Shown: one piece after another, positions 1 through 6,426 of the stretch
How the letters are laid out: every line of letters begins with the position of its first letter
Position numbering within the stretch: position 1 is the first letter of the stretch
Assembly: GCA_019090845.1 (NCBI GenBank)
Contig: JAHRVD010000013.1
Location: 1-7,865, forward strand
Length of the DNA stretch: 7,865 nt
Direction of reading: 5' to 3'
Origin: Marinosulfonomonas sp.
GTDB lineage: Bacteria; Pseudomonadota; Alphaproteobacteria; Rhodobacterales; Rhodobacteraceae
Notes under the pieces: model-generated
Told to the model about the DNA's origin: nothing
Seen by the model: the letters and a program-made list of their open reading frames with translations, nothing else
Databases searched by the model: none
Position numbers and translations under genes: made by a program

Positions 1-863
1 TAAGAGACAGTTTCAGAGGCTTCGGCCAGGATCCGGCCGGCCAGCTGCTCGGCGCTCATCTCGAGGCTGAAAAAGCCGACAACACCGCCGTTAACCGCGC
101 CTTCGGTGCCATCGGGCAGGGTGCCGCGCTTATAGGCTTTGGCCAGATTAAAGGCGATATTGGTGGCTAGTGCGGTTTTCCCCATCGACGGACGCGCAGC
201 CAGTATCAGCAGGTCAGAGCGGTTCAATCCACCCAGTTTCTTGTCCAGATCTTTCAGCCCGGTGGACAGACCCGCCAGCCCGCCGTCACGCTGATAGGCG
301 GCATTGGCGACGTTCACGGCGTCGGTCACGGCCTTTAGAAATGACTGGAACCCGGTTTCGGATTTGCCCTGTTCGCCGAGGGCATAAAGTGCCTGTTCGG
401 CCTCGACGATCTGTTCTTTGGGTTCGCTGGCGACATCGACCTGCGCGGCCTTGTCCGAGATATCGCGCCCCAGTGTCATCAACTCGCGCCGGATCGCCAG
501 ATCATAGATCATATTGGCGTAATCGCGCGCGGCAAATGACGAGATTGCCGAACCTGCAAGGCGCGCCAGATAGGCCGGGCCGCCAAGTTCCTTTAGGCCT
601 TCGTCATCCTCCAGAAACGCCTTAAGCGTGACCGGCGATGCAAGCGTGTTGCGCGCGATCCGGGTCGAGGCGACTTCGTAGATGCGGGCGTGGACCGGCT
701 CATAAAAATGCTCGGGTTGGATAATCGCGGCGATACGGTCGTAGATGTCGTTGTTGGTCAGAATCGCGCCCAGCAATTGCTGTTCGGCTTCGATGTTATG
801 GGGCTGGGTGGCGGCGTCGGTTGGGTCGGCCTGTTGATCCTGAATTGCCCGAACCTCGTTCAT
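1..863 (-). CDS. dnaB: Replicative DNA helicase DnaB, N-terminal 287 residues (cut by window edge)
   Basis: DnaB is the hexameric ATP-driven helicase that unwinds DNA at the replication fork and recruits primase. The visible part holds the DnaB N-terminal helical domain (about residues 20-125, beginning PHNIEAEQQLLGAIL), the linker, and the start of the RecA-like ATPase domain. The Walker A motif ARPSMGKT lies at residues 223-230 and the FFSLEM strand at 264-269. Between them, about residues 245-260 (RGTLPDGTEGAVNGG) form a short insertion absent from E. coli DnaB; I recall similar ones in other alphaproteobacteria. Walker A is uninterrupted, so no intein sits at that common site; later sites are off-window. 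The ATG at 861-863 is preceded by AGGGG six bases upstream, which supports the start. The rest of the ATPase domain, including Walker B and the arginine finger, lies beyond base 1. pyrE lies upstream on the same strand, separated by 244 bases, so dnaB probably has its own promoter. Confidence 0.97.
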   Translation of the reverse strand, partial: MNEVRAIQDQQADPTDAATQPHNIEAEQQLLGAILTNNDIYDRIAAIIQPEHFYEPVHARIYEVASTRIARNTLASPVTLKAFLEDDEGLKELGGPAYLARLAGSAISSFAARDYANMIYDLAIRRELMTLGRDISDKAAQVDVASEPKEQIVEAEQALYALGEQGKSETGFQSFLKAVTDAVNVANAAYQRDGGLAGLSTGLKDLDKKLGGLNRSDLLILAARPSMGKTALATNIAFNLAKAYKRGTLPDGTEGAVNGGVVGFFSLEMSAEQLAGRILAEASETVS

Positions 864-921
864 TTTTCGCCCCTGATGCTGCCCTGATCCTGTGATACGC
901 TGCCCGTTAAGGGGGCTGCAA

Positions 922-942
922 ATTGTATGTTTCTGTGGACAA
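922..942 (-). promoter_or_regulatory. Candidate dnaB promoter -10 with adjoining DnaA-box-like 9-mer
   Basis: Read on the minus strand, TACAAT (927-922) matches five of six bases of a sigma-70 -10 element and lies about 59 bases before the dnaB ATG. Seven bases upstream of it is TTGTCCACA (942-934), one base from the E. coli DnaA box TTATCCACA and, from established knowledge, the form preferred by DnaA of high-GC Streptomyces. No good -35 hexamer is seen at 15-18 bases spacing. The box would fall in the -35/-10 spacer, so bound DnaA could block or modulate RNA polymerase. The motifs are visible; the regulatory role is inferred. Confidence 0.35.
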
Positions 943-1035
943 TTTTTGCGCGGATTTTTAGGATTATTCTTACCCTATCTTGCGGCCAGATACGGGGCAG
1001 CGTCAACATCTGCTCGGGGATGCGCAAAAAATTGT
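939..1035. repeat. Spaced inverted repeat upstream of dnaB
   Basis: The left arm ACAATTTTTGCGC (939-951) is matched on the opposite strand by ACAATTTTTTGCGC (1035-1022). The arms are identical apart from one extra T in the run, and 70 bases separate them. A shorter third relative, ACAATTTGC, lies on the minus strand at 926-918 and overlaps the candidate -10. The left arm overlaps the DnaA-box-like site by four bases. The spacing suits paired protein sites better than a simple RNA hairpin; this is inference. Confidence 0.5.
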
Positions 1036-1084
1036 TCTGCTACAAATGGTTTTCAGGCGTGGTACATGTCTGTTTGCTGTGCGC

Positions 1085-1105
1085 ATTCGCAGCAAGGGTG
1101 CGAAT
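1085..1105 (-). terminator. Hairpin just after pyrE, possible terminator
   Basis: Two bases after the pyrE TGA (1110-1108) the minus strand can form a perfect 7-bp stem, ATTCGCA paired with TGCGAAT, around the 7-base loop CCCTTGC. No T-run follows, so it is not a classical intrinsic terminator. Its position directly at the end of the pyrC-pyrE pair makes transcript-end formation or 3'-end protection plausible. Confidence 0.4.
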
Positions 1106-1107
1106 CG

Positions 1108-1788
1108 TCAGCTTTTGGTGCGTGCGGCCTGCCAGTCACGCGGGGCTTTCAAGAATGCCTCGACCGCGTCCAGTGTGGCGGTGTCGAAATAGTCGCCCCG
1201 TCGCGCCTGAGCCAGAACGTCCCACCAAGTGCAAAGGTGGTGCAGCTGAACCCCGTGATCGCCAAGGGTTTTGATCGTCTCGGGAAAGATATCGTAATAA
1301 AAAATCACAGCCGTATGGGCGCAGGTCGCGCCGGTTTCACGGATCGCATCCACAAATGATAGTTTAGAGCCGCCGTCGGTTGTCATGTCTTCCACCAGCA
1401 GCACCCGCTGGCCTTCGCTCATCACGCCTTCGATGCGGGCGTTGCGCCCGTAGCCTTTGGGTTTTTTGCGCACATAGGTCATCGGCAGGGCCAGACGTTC
1501 GGCGATCAGTGCGCCAAATGGCATGCCAGCCGTTTCGCCACCGGCGATATTGTCAAACGCCTCAAACCCGGCGTCACGCATCACCGTGACGGTCATGAAA
1601 TCCATCAGGGTTGCGCGGATGCGCGGATACGAAATCAGCTTTCGGCAATCAACATAGGTCGGCGAGGGCAGGCCGGATGACAGGGTGAACGGGTCTTCGG
1701 GCCTGAAATCGACGGCCCTTATTTCCAACAGCATCTGCGCGCTCAGGCGGGCGATTTCTTCTTTTGTCGGGAAGGATGTGGGGATCAT
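1108..1788 (-). CDS. pyrE: Orotate phosphoribosyltransferase PyrE
   Basis: PyrE joins orotate to PRPP to give orotidine 5'-monophosphate and pyrophosphate, the fifth step of de novo pyrimidine synthesis, in the cytosol. The 226-residue product shows the orotate-binding stretch [17 protein letters not shown] (34-50), the mobile catalytic loop with [10 protein letters not shown] (105-114) rich in the Lys/Arg residues the family uses, and the PRPP-binding motif [15 protein letters not shown] (128-142) with the acidic pair E133-D134. I chose the ATG at 1788-1786: it forms an ATGA overlap with the pyrC TGA (1787-1785), and AAGGG lies seven bases upstream. A TTG seven codons earlier, at 1809, is open but less likely. 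The overlap implies translational coupling to pyrC, so two enzymes of one pathway would be made together. The chain is slightly longer than E. coli PyrE (213 residues), and nothing essential appears to be missing. Confidence 0.97.
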   Translation of the reverse strand: MIPTSFPTKEEIARLSAQMLLEIRAVDFRPEDPFTLSSGLPSPTYVDCRKLISYPRIRATLMDFMTVTVMRDAGFEAFDNIAGGETAGMPFGALIAERLALPMTYVRKKPKGYGRNARIEGVMSEGQRVLLVEDMTTDGGSKLSFVDAIRETGATCAHTAVIFYYDIFPETIKTLGDHGVQLHHLCTWWDVLAQARRGDYFDTATLDAVEAFLKAPRDWQAARTKS

Positions 1789-2831
1789 GGGTTTACCCTT
1801 ACGTGCCAATGTAAATCAAAGCCCGGATCAAACACCGTGACCGGGCCGTCGCCTGAGTTGATTTTTGCGGGATATGTCAGCGGTGCGCCGCGTGTCAGCG
1901 TCAGGGTCGAGTCAGAGGCGGGAAATTGATAAAATTCGGCCCCGTTGAGCGATGTGAATGCTTCGAGCTTGTCTAATGCGCCGGCTTTTTCAAACACCTC
2001 GGCCAGAACGGATACCGTATTGGTGGCCGTAAAACAGCCCGCGCAGCCACAGCCGCTTTCTTTGGCCGGATCAATATGGGGGGCGCTGTCGGTGCCAAGA
2101 AAAAACTGCGGGTTGCCGGATGTGGCCGCCTCCAGCAGGGCAAGGCGATGGACTTCGCGTTTGGCCACGGGCAGGCAGTAATAATGCGGGCGGATGCCGC
2201 CTGCCAGAATGTGGTTTCGGTTAATCACAAGGTGGTGCGTGGTGATCGTCCCGGCAAGGTTTTTGTCAGCGCTCGCGATGTAATCCACACCGTCCTTGGT
2301 GGTCACATGTTCCATCACCACCCGCAAATCCGGTGTGGCGCGGCGCAACGGGTCAAGCACCCGGTCGATGAACACCGCCTCGCGGTCGAAAATGTCCACA
2401 TCCGGGTCGGTGACTTCGCCGTGCACGCATAGGGTCAGGCCAATCTCGGCCATGCGTTCAAGCACTGGGCGGACCTTGTCAAAATCGGTCACGCCGCTGG
2501 CGGAATTGGTGGTTGCCCCGGCGGGATAAAGCTTGACCGCCCAGATCAGGCCCGCGTCATGGGCGGCGGCGACATCTTCGGGGTCGGTGTCTTCGGTCAG
2601 GTAGAGGGTCATCAAGGGGGTAAAGTTCGCACTCTTTGGCAGCGCCGCCATAATCCGTTCCAGATAGGCGCGCGCGTCCGCACCTGTCACAACCGGGGGC
2701 AGCAGGTTGGGCATGATGATTGCGCGGCCAAAATGGCGGGCGGTCTCTGGCAGCACGGCGGCCAGCATATCGCCATCGCGCAGGTGCAGGTGCCAGTCAT
2801 CGGGGCGACGGATTGTTAGTGTTTTGCTCAT
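1785..2831 (-). CDS. pyrC: Dihydroorotase PyrC (class II)
   Basis: This zinc amidohydrolase interconverts N-carbamoyl-L-aspartate and L-dihydroorotate, the third step of de novo pyrimidine synthesis. All expected metal and catalytic residues are visible: HLHLRDG with H14 and H16, the carbamylated bridging lysine K100 in [11 protein letters not shown]137 in CVHGE, H175 in EHVTT and catalytic D248 in GTDSAPH. Each is offset by exactly two from the E. coli enzyme (H16, H18, K102, H139, H177, D250), and the 348-residue length is that of the compact class II type. The ATG at 2831-2829 gives the usual N-terminus and begins 60 bases after the upstream 324-residue gene. Its ribosome site is weak, only AGG about eight bases before the ATG, and lies in the loop of a small hairpin. 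A minus-strand TTGACG (2873-2868) could be a -35, but no good -10 follows. The gene ends within the pyrE start codon. Confidence 0.97.
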   Translation of the reverse strand: MSKTLTIRRPDDWHLHLRDGDMLAAVLPETARHFGRAIIMPNLLPPVVTGADARAYLERIMAALPKSANFTPLMTLYLTEDTDPEDVAAAHDAGLIWAVKLYPAGATTNSASGVTDFDKVRPVLERMAEIGLTLCVHGEVTDPDVDIFDREAVFIDRVLDPLRRATPDLRVVMEHVTTKDGVDYIASADKNLAGTITTHHLVINRNHILAGGIRPHYYCLPVAKREVHRLALLEAATSGNPQFFLGTDSAPHIDPAKESGCGCAGCFTATNTVSVLAEVFEKAGALDKLEAFTSLNGAEFYQFPASDSTLTLTRGAPLTYPAKINSGDGPVTVFDPGFDLHWHVRVNP

Positions 2832-2849
2832 GCGGTGCGCCTACACCGT
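2832..2849 (-). promoter_or_regulatory. Small hairpin over the pyrC ribosome-binding site
   Basis: On the minus strand CGGTG (2848-2844) pairs with CACCG (2837-2833) around the loop TAGGCG, ending one base before the pyrC ATG. The only Shine-Dalgarno-like AGG is in that loop. In E. coli and Salmonella, pyrC is known to be controlled by a start-site-dependent hairpin hiding its ribosome site. The resemblance here is one of position, not sequence, and a 5-bp stem is weak. Confidence 0.3.
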
Positions 2850-2891
2850 TCGGTCCCGGTTTTCCAGCGTCAAAAGGTGTCGCAATTCCTG

Positions 2892-3866
2892 TCAGACCAG
2901 TTCAAGCGGGGCTGCATTGGGCAGGCGGCGACCTTCGGCGCGCAGGGCGTTTTGGGATGCGGTCAACTGTTGGCGAAAGCGTGGCGTATTAATGCGCGAC
3001 AGGACCGAGCGGCACATCAGCCCGCTCAGGAATGGGCGGTCTGTGTTCTCGACTGCGTTCAGGAAGTTGCGTAGGTAGGGCAGGTAATTGCGCCGCTCAC
3101 GCAGGGCGGCGTAGACATCAAGCGCCCGTAGCTTGCCTTTTGCGGCCTTTTTCAGGGTCGGTTCCAGCACATCCATCCGGCGTAGAAAGGTTTCAATTTC
3201 GCGGCCCAGATGGCGGCAACGCACGCGGGTGATGTTGCTGCCTGAAAACAACGCCGCATGCATCGCGTCGGCCTCAATTTCCGGATCATAAAGGATAAAA
3301 CACGCCTGCGCGGCCTCTAGCATGTCGGGGGCATAGCCGTAGCGGTCGGTGAAACTGGTGCGCCGCATATGGTGAAACCGGTCGTCCCATTCGCAGACCC
3401 TTGGATCAAGCGAGGCTTGTGGTGACAGCGCCAGCACGACCGAGCCGGGGGCAGAGACGGAATAAGCGGCCGCTGCGTAGCCACAGGATTCGGCACCGTA
3501 AAACACGACATTTTCATATTCGTCAAAAGTGCCTTCGTCGATCAGCCGGTCGAAAAACCCGTAAACGGCCCGGTGGCGAAACCATGTTTCGCCATGCGAC
3601 AGGATACAAAGCTGCGACCAGCCGTTGCGAGCCGCGATCTGCCAGCCGATCGGCACGTCGTGATTTCTGCGATCGCGCACGCTTTGGATGGTCTCAAATG
3701 TGACCAGCAAAGTGTCGCTGCCTTCAAGGAAAGTCGCGGTATGATCGGGGCCGAGCGGTTCGAAATAGCCGTGATCTTCGGCAATATCCTCGACCTCATC
3801 CAGCCACTGTTCAAGCGGCATGGATTTGGACGGATCAATACTGTCGGTAATGCGATTGTTCGCCAT
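2892..3866 (-). CDS. Uncharacterised alpha/beta-hydrolase-like protein, 324 residues
   Basis: I cannot name its function. Hydrophobic strand-like segments alternate with helices as in an alpha/beta hydrolase: TLLVTFE (52-58), SQLCILS (84-90), NVVFYG (119-124), SVVLALS (142-148), ACFILYD (188-194) and NITRVRC (211-217). The turn GAESCGYAAAAY (124-135) resembles a nucleophile elbow with S127. D194 in YDP and H219 in RHLG fall where the acid and histidine of such a triad would be, but the triad is inference. A basic, helical C-terminal tail follows (about 222-324). I recall similar Rhodobacterales proteins labelled phosphoadenosine phosphosulfate reductase, which I doubt since no PAPS-reductase motif is visible. 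There is no signal peptide or membrane segment. The first ATG is used although AAGGG lies almost against it. M16 is an alternative start without a ribosome site. It lies between a glycosyltransferase gene and pyrC, all on the minus strand. Confidence 0.85.
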   Translation of the reverse strand: MANNRITDSIDPSKSMPLEQWLDEVEDIAEDHGYFEPLGPDHTATFLEGSDTLLVTFETIQSVRDRRNHDVPIGWQIAARNGWSQLCILSHGETWFRHRAVYGFFDRLIDEGTFDEYENVVFYGAESCGYAAAAYSVSAPGSVVLALSPQASLDPRVCEWDDRFHHMRRTSFTDRYGYAPDMLEAAQACFILYDPEIEADAMHAALFSGSNITRVRCRHLGREIETFLRRMDVLEPTLKKAAKGKLRALDVYAALRERRNYLPYLRNFLNAVENTDRPFLSGLMCRSVLSRINTPRFRQQLTASQNALRAEGRRLPNAAPLELV

Positions 3867-3957
3867 ACCCTTGCCAGCCCCGCTAGAATGTCCGCACCCA
3901 AGCAGACCTGTCCAGTGTAATGTAGGGGCTGCATCTGTGGCAATGGGGATAGGATTG

Positions 3958-3976
3958 CGGAAACAACCTGTTTCCG
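3958..3976 (-). terminator. Compact hairpin after the glycosyltransferase gene
   Basis: CGGAAACA (3958-3965) and TGTTTCCG (3969-3976) form a perfect 8-bp stem with a 3-base loop, beginning 17 bases beyond the glycosyltransferase stop. No T-run follows on the minus strand. It lies in the 127-base gap before the 324-residue gene and may separate the two transcripts or act as a processing or stability element. Confidence 0.4.
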
Positions 3977-3993
3977 GAGGTGGGGAAGTTGGC

Positions 3994-5070
3994 CTAGCTT
4001 GTGCGGTCCGGGCTGGGCTTTGCGAATGAGGTCAGGAACTTTGCTTGGCCCGTAGACATCGGCTGGCTGGGCGGTGTTGTCTGCAGCCGTCCGAATAATG
4101 CGCGGTTGGCTTCGTCTTTTAACAGTTCGCTAAATCTAGCTTGGCGCCATGCTGCGGCGCTGACATGCAGGTTTCTCAGGATTGGGTCTGCCACCAGTTT
4201 ATCCAAGGCCGCAACACGAGCTGATTTTAGCGCGTCAATCGAGGTGTCTTCCTTTATGCACCAGTTGCGGTCGACCCAATAGGTCATGCCGTGGGCGGAG
4301 TCGTTTCGGTTCGGGCGGCCCCGGTCGCGTTTTAGAATATAACTTTCCATCGCGCCAAGCGCATAGTGGTTCAGTTGCACCAATGCGGTGTTGTCTTGTC
4401 CGAACGGCGAAAACACCTGTTGGCGCTTGTAACGCTCGCCCAGTTCGCGCCCGCAGCCGTCAAACCAGCGGGCCTGATCCAGCCGTGATTTATCCGGGCT
4501 ACGGGGGCGGTGCACGCCCAGTTTTCCGTAAATTCCGTCGTTAGCAAACAGCGTTTTGAACATCGACGCACGCCACGACCAGTTCATGATCTTTGGGGCT
4601 GCGCGTCTGAATTGTTCGGTGATCGGGCGATCATGAAAGCGGATCACGCCATCATTGCCAAACAGCCGCCACGTCAGCGTTATCGCGGTTGCATCGGGCA
4701 GGGCGGCCAGCAGATCGGGCAGGGTGTGGTTGCCGACGTGGATGTTGACGAACTCGTCGATATCCAGCGTCATTATCCAGTCGGCATCCCGCACCAGCGG
4801 ATGTTTGTCAGCCAGCTTCAGTGCGGACCATTGCACCGAGTTGTCATGCGGCCCGTCGTTGCGCACATGGGTGATATGGCCAAGCTCTTGCAACCGGTCC
4901 AGAATGACGTCTGTGGCATCATTGCAATCGTTGGAAAAGATCAGAAAATCGGTGAACCCGACGGCTTGGTGATGGGCCAGCCATTCCAGCAGAAAAGCGC
5001 CTTCATTCCGCACCGTCAGGACGGCAAGAAAACGCTGGTGGTCATCGGTCTTTGAACTGCCTGCAGGCAT
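3994..5070 (-). CDS. Family-2-like glycosyltransferase (Glyco_tranf_2_4 type)
   Basis: This is a probable sugar transferase that moves a residue from a nucleotide-sugar to an acceptor; donor and acceptor are unknown. The 358-residue chain opens with the GT-A-like strand FLAVLTVRNEGAFLLEWLAH (14-33), then DFLIFSNDCNDAT (41-53), and has the metal- and nucleotide-binding DxD motif TLDIDEFV (101-108; D103 and D105). Further conserved-looking pieces are KLGVHRPR (183-190) and QLNHYALGAMESYILKR (232-248), typical of the DUF4422/GT92-like and Glyco_tranf_2_4 group. No membrane helix or signal peptide is visible, so it probably acts at the cytoplasmic face. The ATG at 5070 has AAGG six bases upstream. 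A strong hairpin lies ten bases before that ribosome site, between this gene and gcdH. The 324-residue gene follows after 127 bases. A role in a capsule, LPS or other glycan is inferred from family only. Confidence 0.88.
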   Translation of the reverse strand: MPAGSSKTDDHQRFLAVLTVRNEGAFLLEWLAHHQAVGFTDFLIFSNDCNDATDVILDRLQELGHITHVRNDGPHDNSVQWSALKLADKHPLVRDADWIMTLDIDEFVNIHVGNHTLPDLLAALPDATAITLTWRLFGNDGVIRFHDRPITEQFRRAAPKIMNWSWRASMFKTLFANDGIYGKLGVHRPRSPDKSRLDQARWFDGCGRELGERYKRQQVFSPFGQDNTALVQLNHYALGAMESYILKRDRGRPNRNDSAHGMTYWVDRNWCIKEDTSIDALKSARVAALDKLVADPILRNLHVSAAAWRQARFSELLKDEANRALFGRLQTTPPSQPMSTGQAKFLTSFAKPSPDRTS

Positions 5071-5090
5071 TTGCTGCCTTGTCCTGTTGC

Positions 5091-5126
5091 CGGGTTAATC
5101 TGCACCCTTATGGCGCAAATTACCCG
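5091..5126 (-). promoter_or_regulatory. Strong hairpin between gcdH and the glycosyltransferase gene
   Basis: The 36 minus-strand bases fold into a near-complete stem: CGGGT with ACCCG, AAT with ATT beside one bulged A, a T-G mismatch, then TGCGCC with GGTGCA (one G-U), closing on the loop ATAAG. That gives 14 pairs. It starts 30 bases past the gcdH stop and ends 20 bases before the glycosyltransferase ATG, just ahead of its AAGG. No T-run follows. It may end gcdH transcripts or act as a leader structure for the next gene. Confidence 0.45.
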
Positions 5127-5156
5127 ACCGCACAGGGCAAAACGAACAGCGAACGG

Positions 5157-6365
5157 TCAGAAAAACGCCTGAAGCCCGGTTTGCGCACGCCCAAGGATCA
5201 GCGCGTGCACATCATGCGTGCCCTCATAGGTGTTCACGGTTTCAAGGTTCATCATGTGACGAATGACCTGAAAATCCTCGCTAATGCCGTTGCCGCCATG
5301 CATGTCACGCGCCATCCGGGCAATATCAAGCGCCTTGCCGCAGTTGTTGCGTTTGATGATCGAGATCATCTCGGGGGCGGCTTTGGCCTCGTCCATCAGA
5401 CGGCCCACGCGCAGGCTGGCCTGCAAGCCAAGGGTGATGTCTGTCTGCATGTCGGCCAGCTTTTTCTGGAACAACTGGGTTTGGGCCAGCGGGCGTTTGA
5501 ACTGTTTGCGGTCCAGCCCGTATTGCAAGGCCGCGTGCCAGCAGAATTCGGCAGCCCCCAAAGAGCCCCATGAAATGCCATAGCGCGCCCGGTTCAGACA
5601 GCCAAACGGGCCTTTCAGACCTTCGACATTTGGCAGCAGCGCGTCTTCGCCCACCTCCACGTCCTGCATCACGATCTCGCCGGTGACCGAGGCGCGCAGG
5701 GACAGTTTTCCGGTGATTTTCGGCGCACTCAGCCCCTTCATGCCTTTTTCCAGCACAAAGCCGCGGATTTTGCCGCCGTGGGCGTCGGATTTGGCCCAGA
5801 CCACGAATACATCGGCAATCGGTGCGTTGGATATCCACATCTTGTTGCCGGTCAGCCGATAGCCATTGTCGGTTTTCTCGGCCCGGGTTTTCATTGAACC
5901 GGGATCTGAACCCGCGTCAGGCTCGGTCAGGCCAAAACAGCCGATTTTTGAACCGTCGATCAGGCCGGGCAGGTATTTGCGTCGCTGCTCTTCGCTGCCG
6001 TAGGCATAGATCGGGTAGATCACCAGGCTCGACTGCACCGACATCATCGAACGATAACCGCTGTCTACGCGCTCAACCTCGCGCGCGACCAGCCCGTAGG
6101 TGACATAGCCAGCCCCCAGCCCGCCGTATTCCTCGGGCACGGTGACGCCAAGCAATCCGGACGCCCCCATCAGGGGAAACAGGCCCGCGTCAACAGTTTC
6201 TTCGCGGTAGGCGTCGATCACCCTTGGGGCAAGAACGTCGTCGGCAAAAGCGCGCGCGCCATCGCGCAGCATGCGTTCATCTTCGCTAAGCTGATCGTCA
6301 AGGCGAAACGGGTCCTGCCAGTCGAATTTGGAAAGGTCGGGGGCGTCTTTTGCACGTAGGGTCAT
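5157..6365 (-). CDS. gcdH: Glutaryl-CoA dehydrogenase GcdH
   Basis: This FAD enzyme oxidises and decarboxylates glutaryl-CoA to crotonyl-CoA and CO2, passing electrons to electron-transfer flavoprotein, in lysine, tryptophan and glutarate breakdown. The 402-residue chain is a full acyl-CoA dehydrogenase: N-terminal helical domain, beta domain with [12 protein letters not shown] (144-155) and WISN (177-180) for FAD, and C-terminal helices with HGGNGI (356-361). The catalytic base is E381 in [17 protein letters not shown]105 and S109 in [12 protein letters not shown] match the human residues R94 and S98 that hold the glutaryl carboxylate, with the same offset of eleven as E381 to human E370. 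This separates it from short-chain acyl-CoA dehydrogenases. GGAG lies seven bases before the ATG. A possible promoter upstream, TTGCAG (6421-6416) and TATGAC (6398-6393) 17 bases apart, is weak. The AbrB-family gene lies 61 bases upstream on the same strand. No CoA-transferase or LysR regulator is seen beside it. Confidence 0.96.
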   Translation of the reverse strand: MTLRAKDAPDLSKFDWQDPFRLDDQLSEDERMLRDGARAFADDVLAPRVIDAYREETVDAGLFPLMGASGLLGVTVPEEYGGLGAGYVTYGLVAREVERVDSGYRSMMSVQSSLVIYPIYAYGSEEQRRKYLPGLIDGSKIGCFGLTEPDAGSDPGSMKTRAEKTDNGYRLTGNKMWISNAPIADVFVVWAKSDAHGGKIRGFVLEKGMKGLSAPKITGKLSLRASVTGEIVMQDVEVGEDALLPNVEGLKGPFGCLNRARYGISWGSLGAAEFCWHAALQYGLDRKQFKRPLAQTQLFQKKLADMQTDITLGLQASLRVGRLMDEAKAAPEMISIIKRNNCGKALDIARMARDMHGGNGISEDFQVIRHMMNLETVNTYEGTHDVHALILGRAQTGLQAFF

Positions 6366-6377
6366 TCATCGGCTCCG

Positions 6378-6403
6378 TTGATTTTGCGGGCAGTCATAAT
6401 CAA
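6378..6403. repeat. Interrupted palindrome upstream of gcdH
   Basis: TTGATT (6378-6383) and AATCAA (6398-6403) form a 6-bp inverted repeat with 14 bases between arms, in the 61-base gap before gcdH. The right arm abuts the weak -10 candidate TATGAC. It could be an operator half-site pair for a gcdH regulator, or chance; there is no T-run for a terminator. Confidence 0.25.
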
Positions 6404-6426
6404 TGGGGACGGATGCTGCAATGCGG

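Noticed and set aside
150..195. Intein at the DnaB Walker A site
   Set aside because: The Walker A region reads continuously through SMGKTALATN with no insertion; intein sites further on are outside the window.
170..625. Plus-strand open frame of 151 codons
   Set aside because: It lies opposite dnaB, whose frame matches a known family throughout; its Arg/Pro/Ser-rich product looks like an antisense shadow.
892..1359. Plus-strand open frame of 155 codons across the dnaB-pyrE gap
   Set aside because: Half of it is antisense to pyrE and the rest covers regulatory sequence; no recognisable domain or good ribosome site.
1789..1809. Longer pyrE from a TTG at 1809
   Set aside because: The ATG at 1788 has a well-placed AAGGG and makes a standard ATGA overlap with pyrC; the extra seven residues resemble no family feature.
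4510..5055. Plus-strand open frame of 181 codons
   Set aside because: It is entirely antisense to the glycosyltransferase, which has clear motifs in its own frame.
5326..5838. Minus-strand open frame of 170 codons inside gcdH
   Set aside because: It is an out-of-frame shadow of gcdH on the same strand, with a low-complexity Arg/Gly-rich product.
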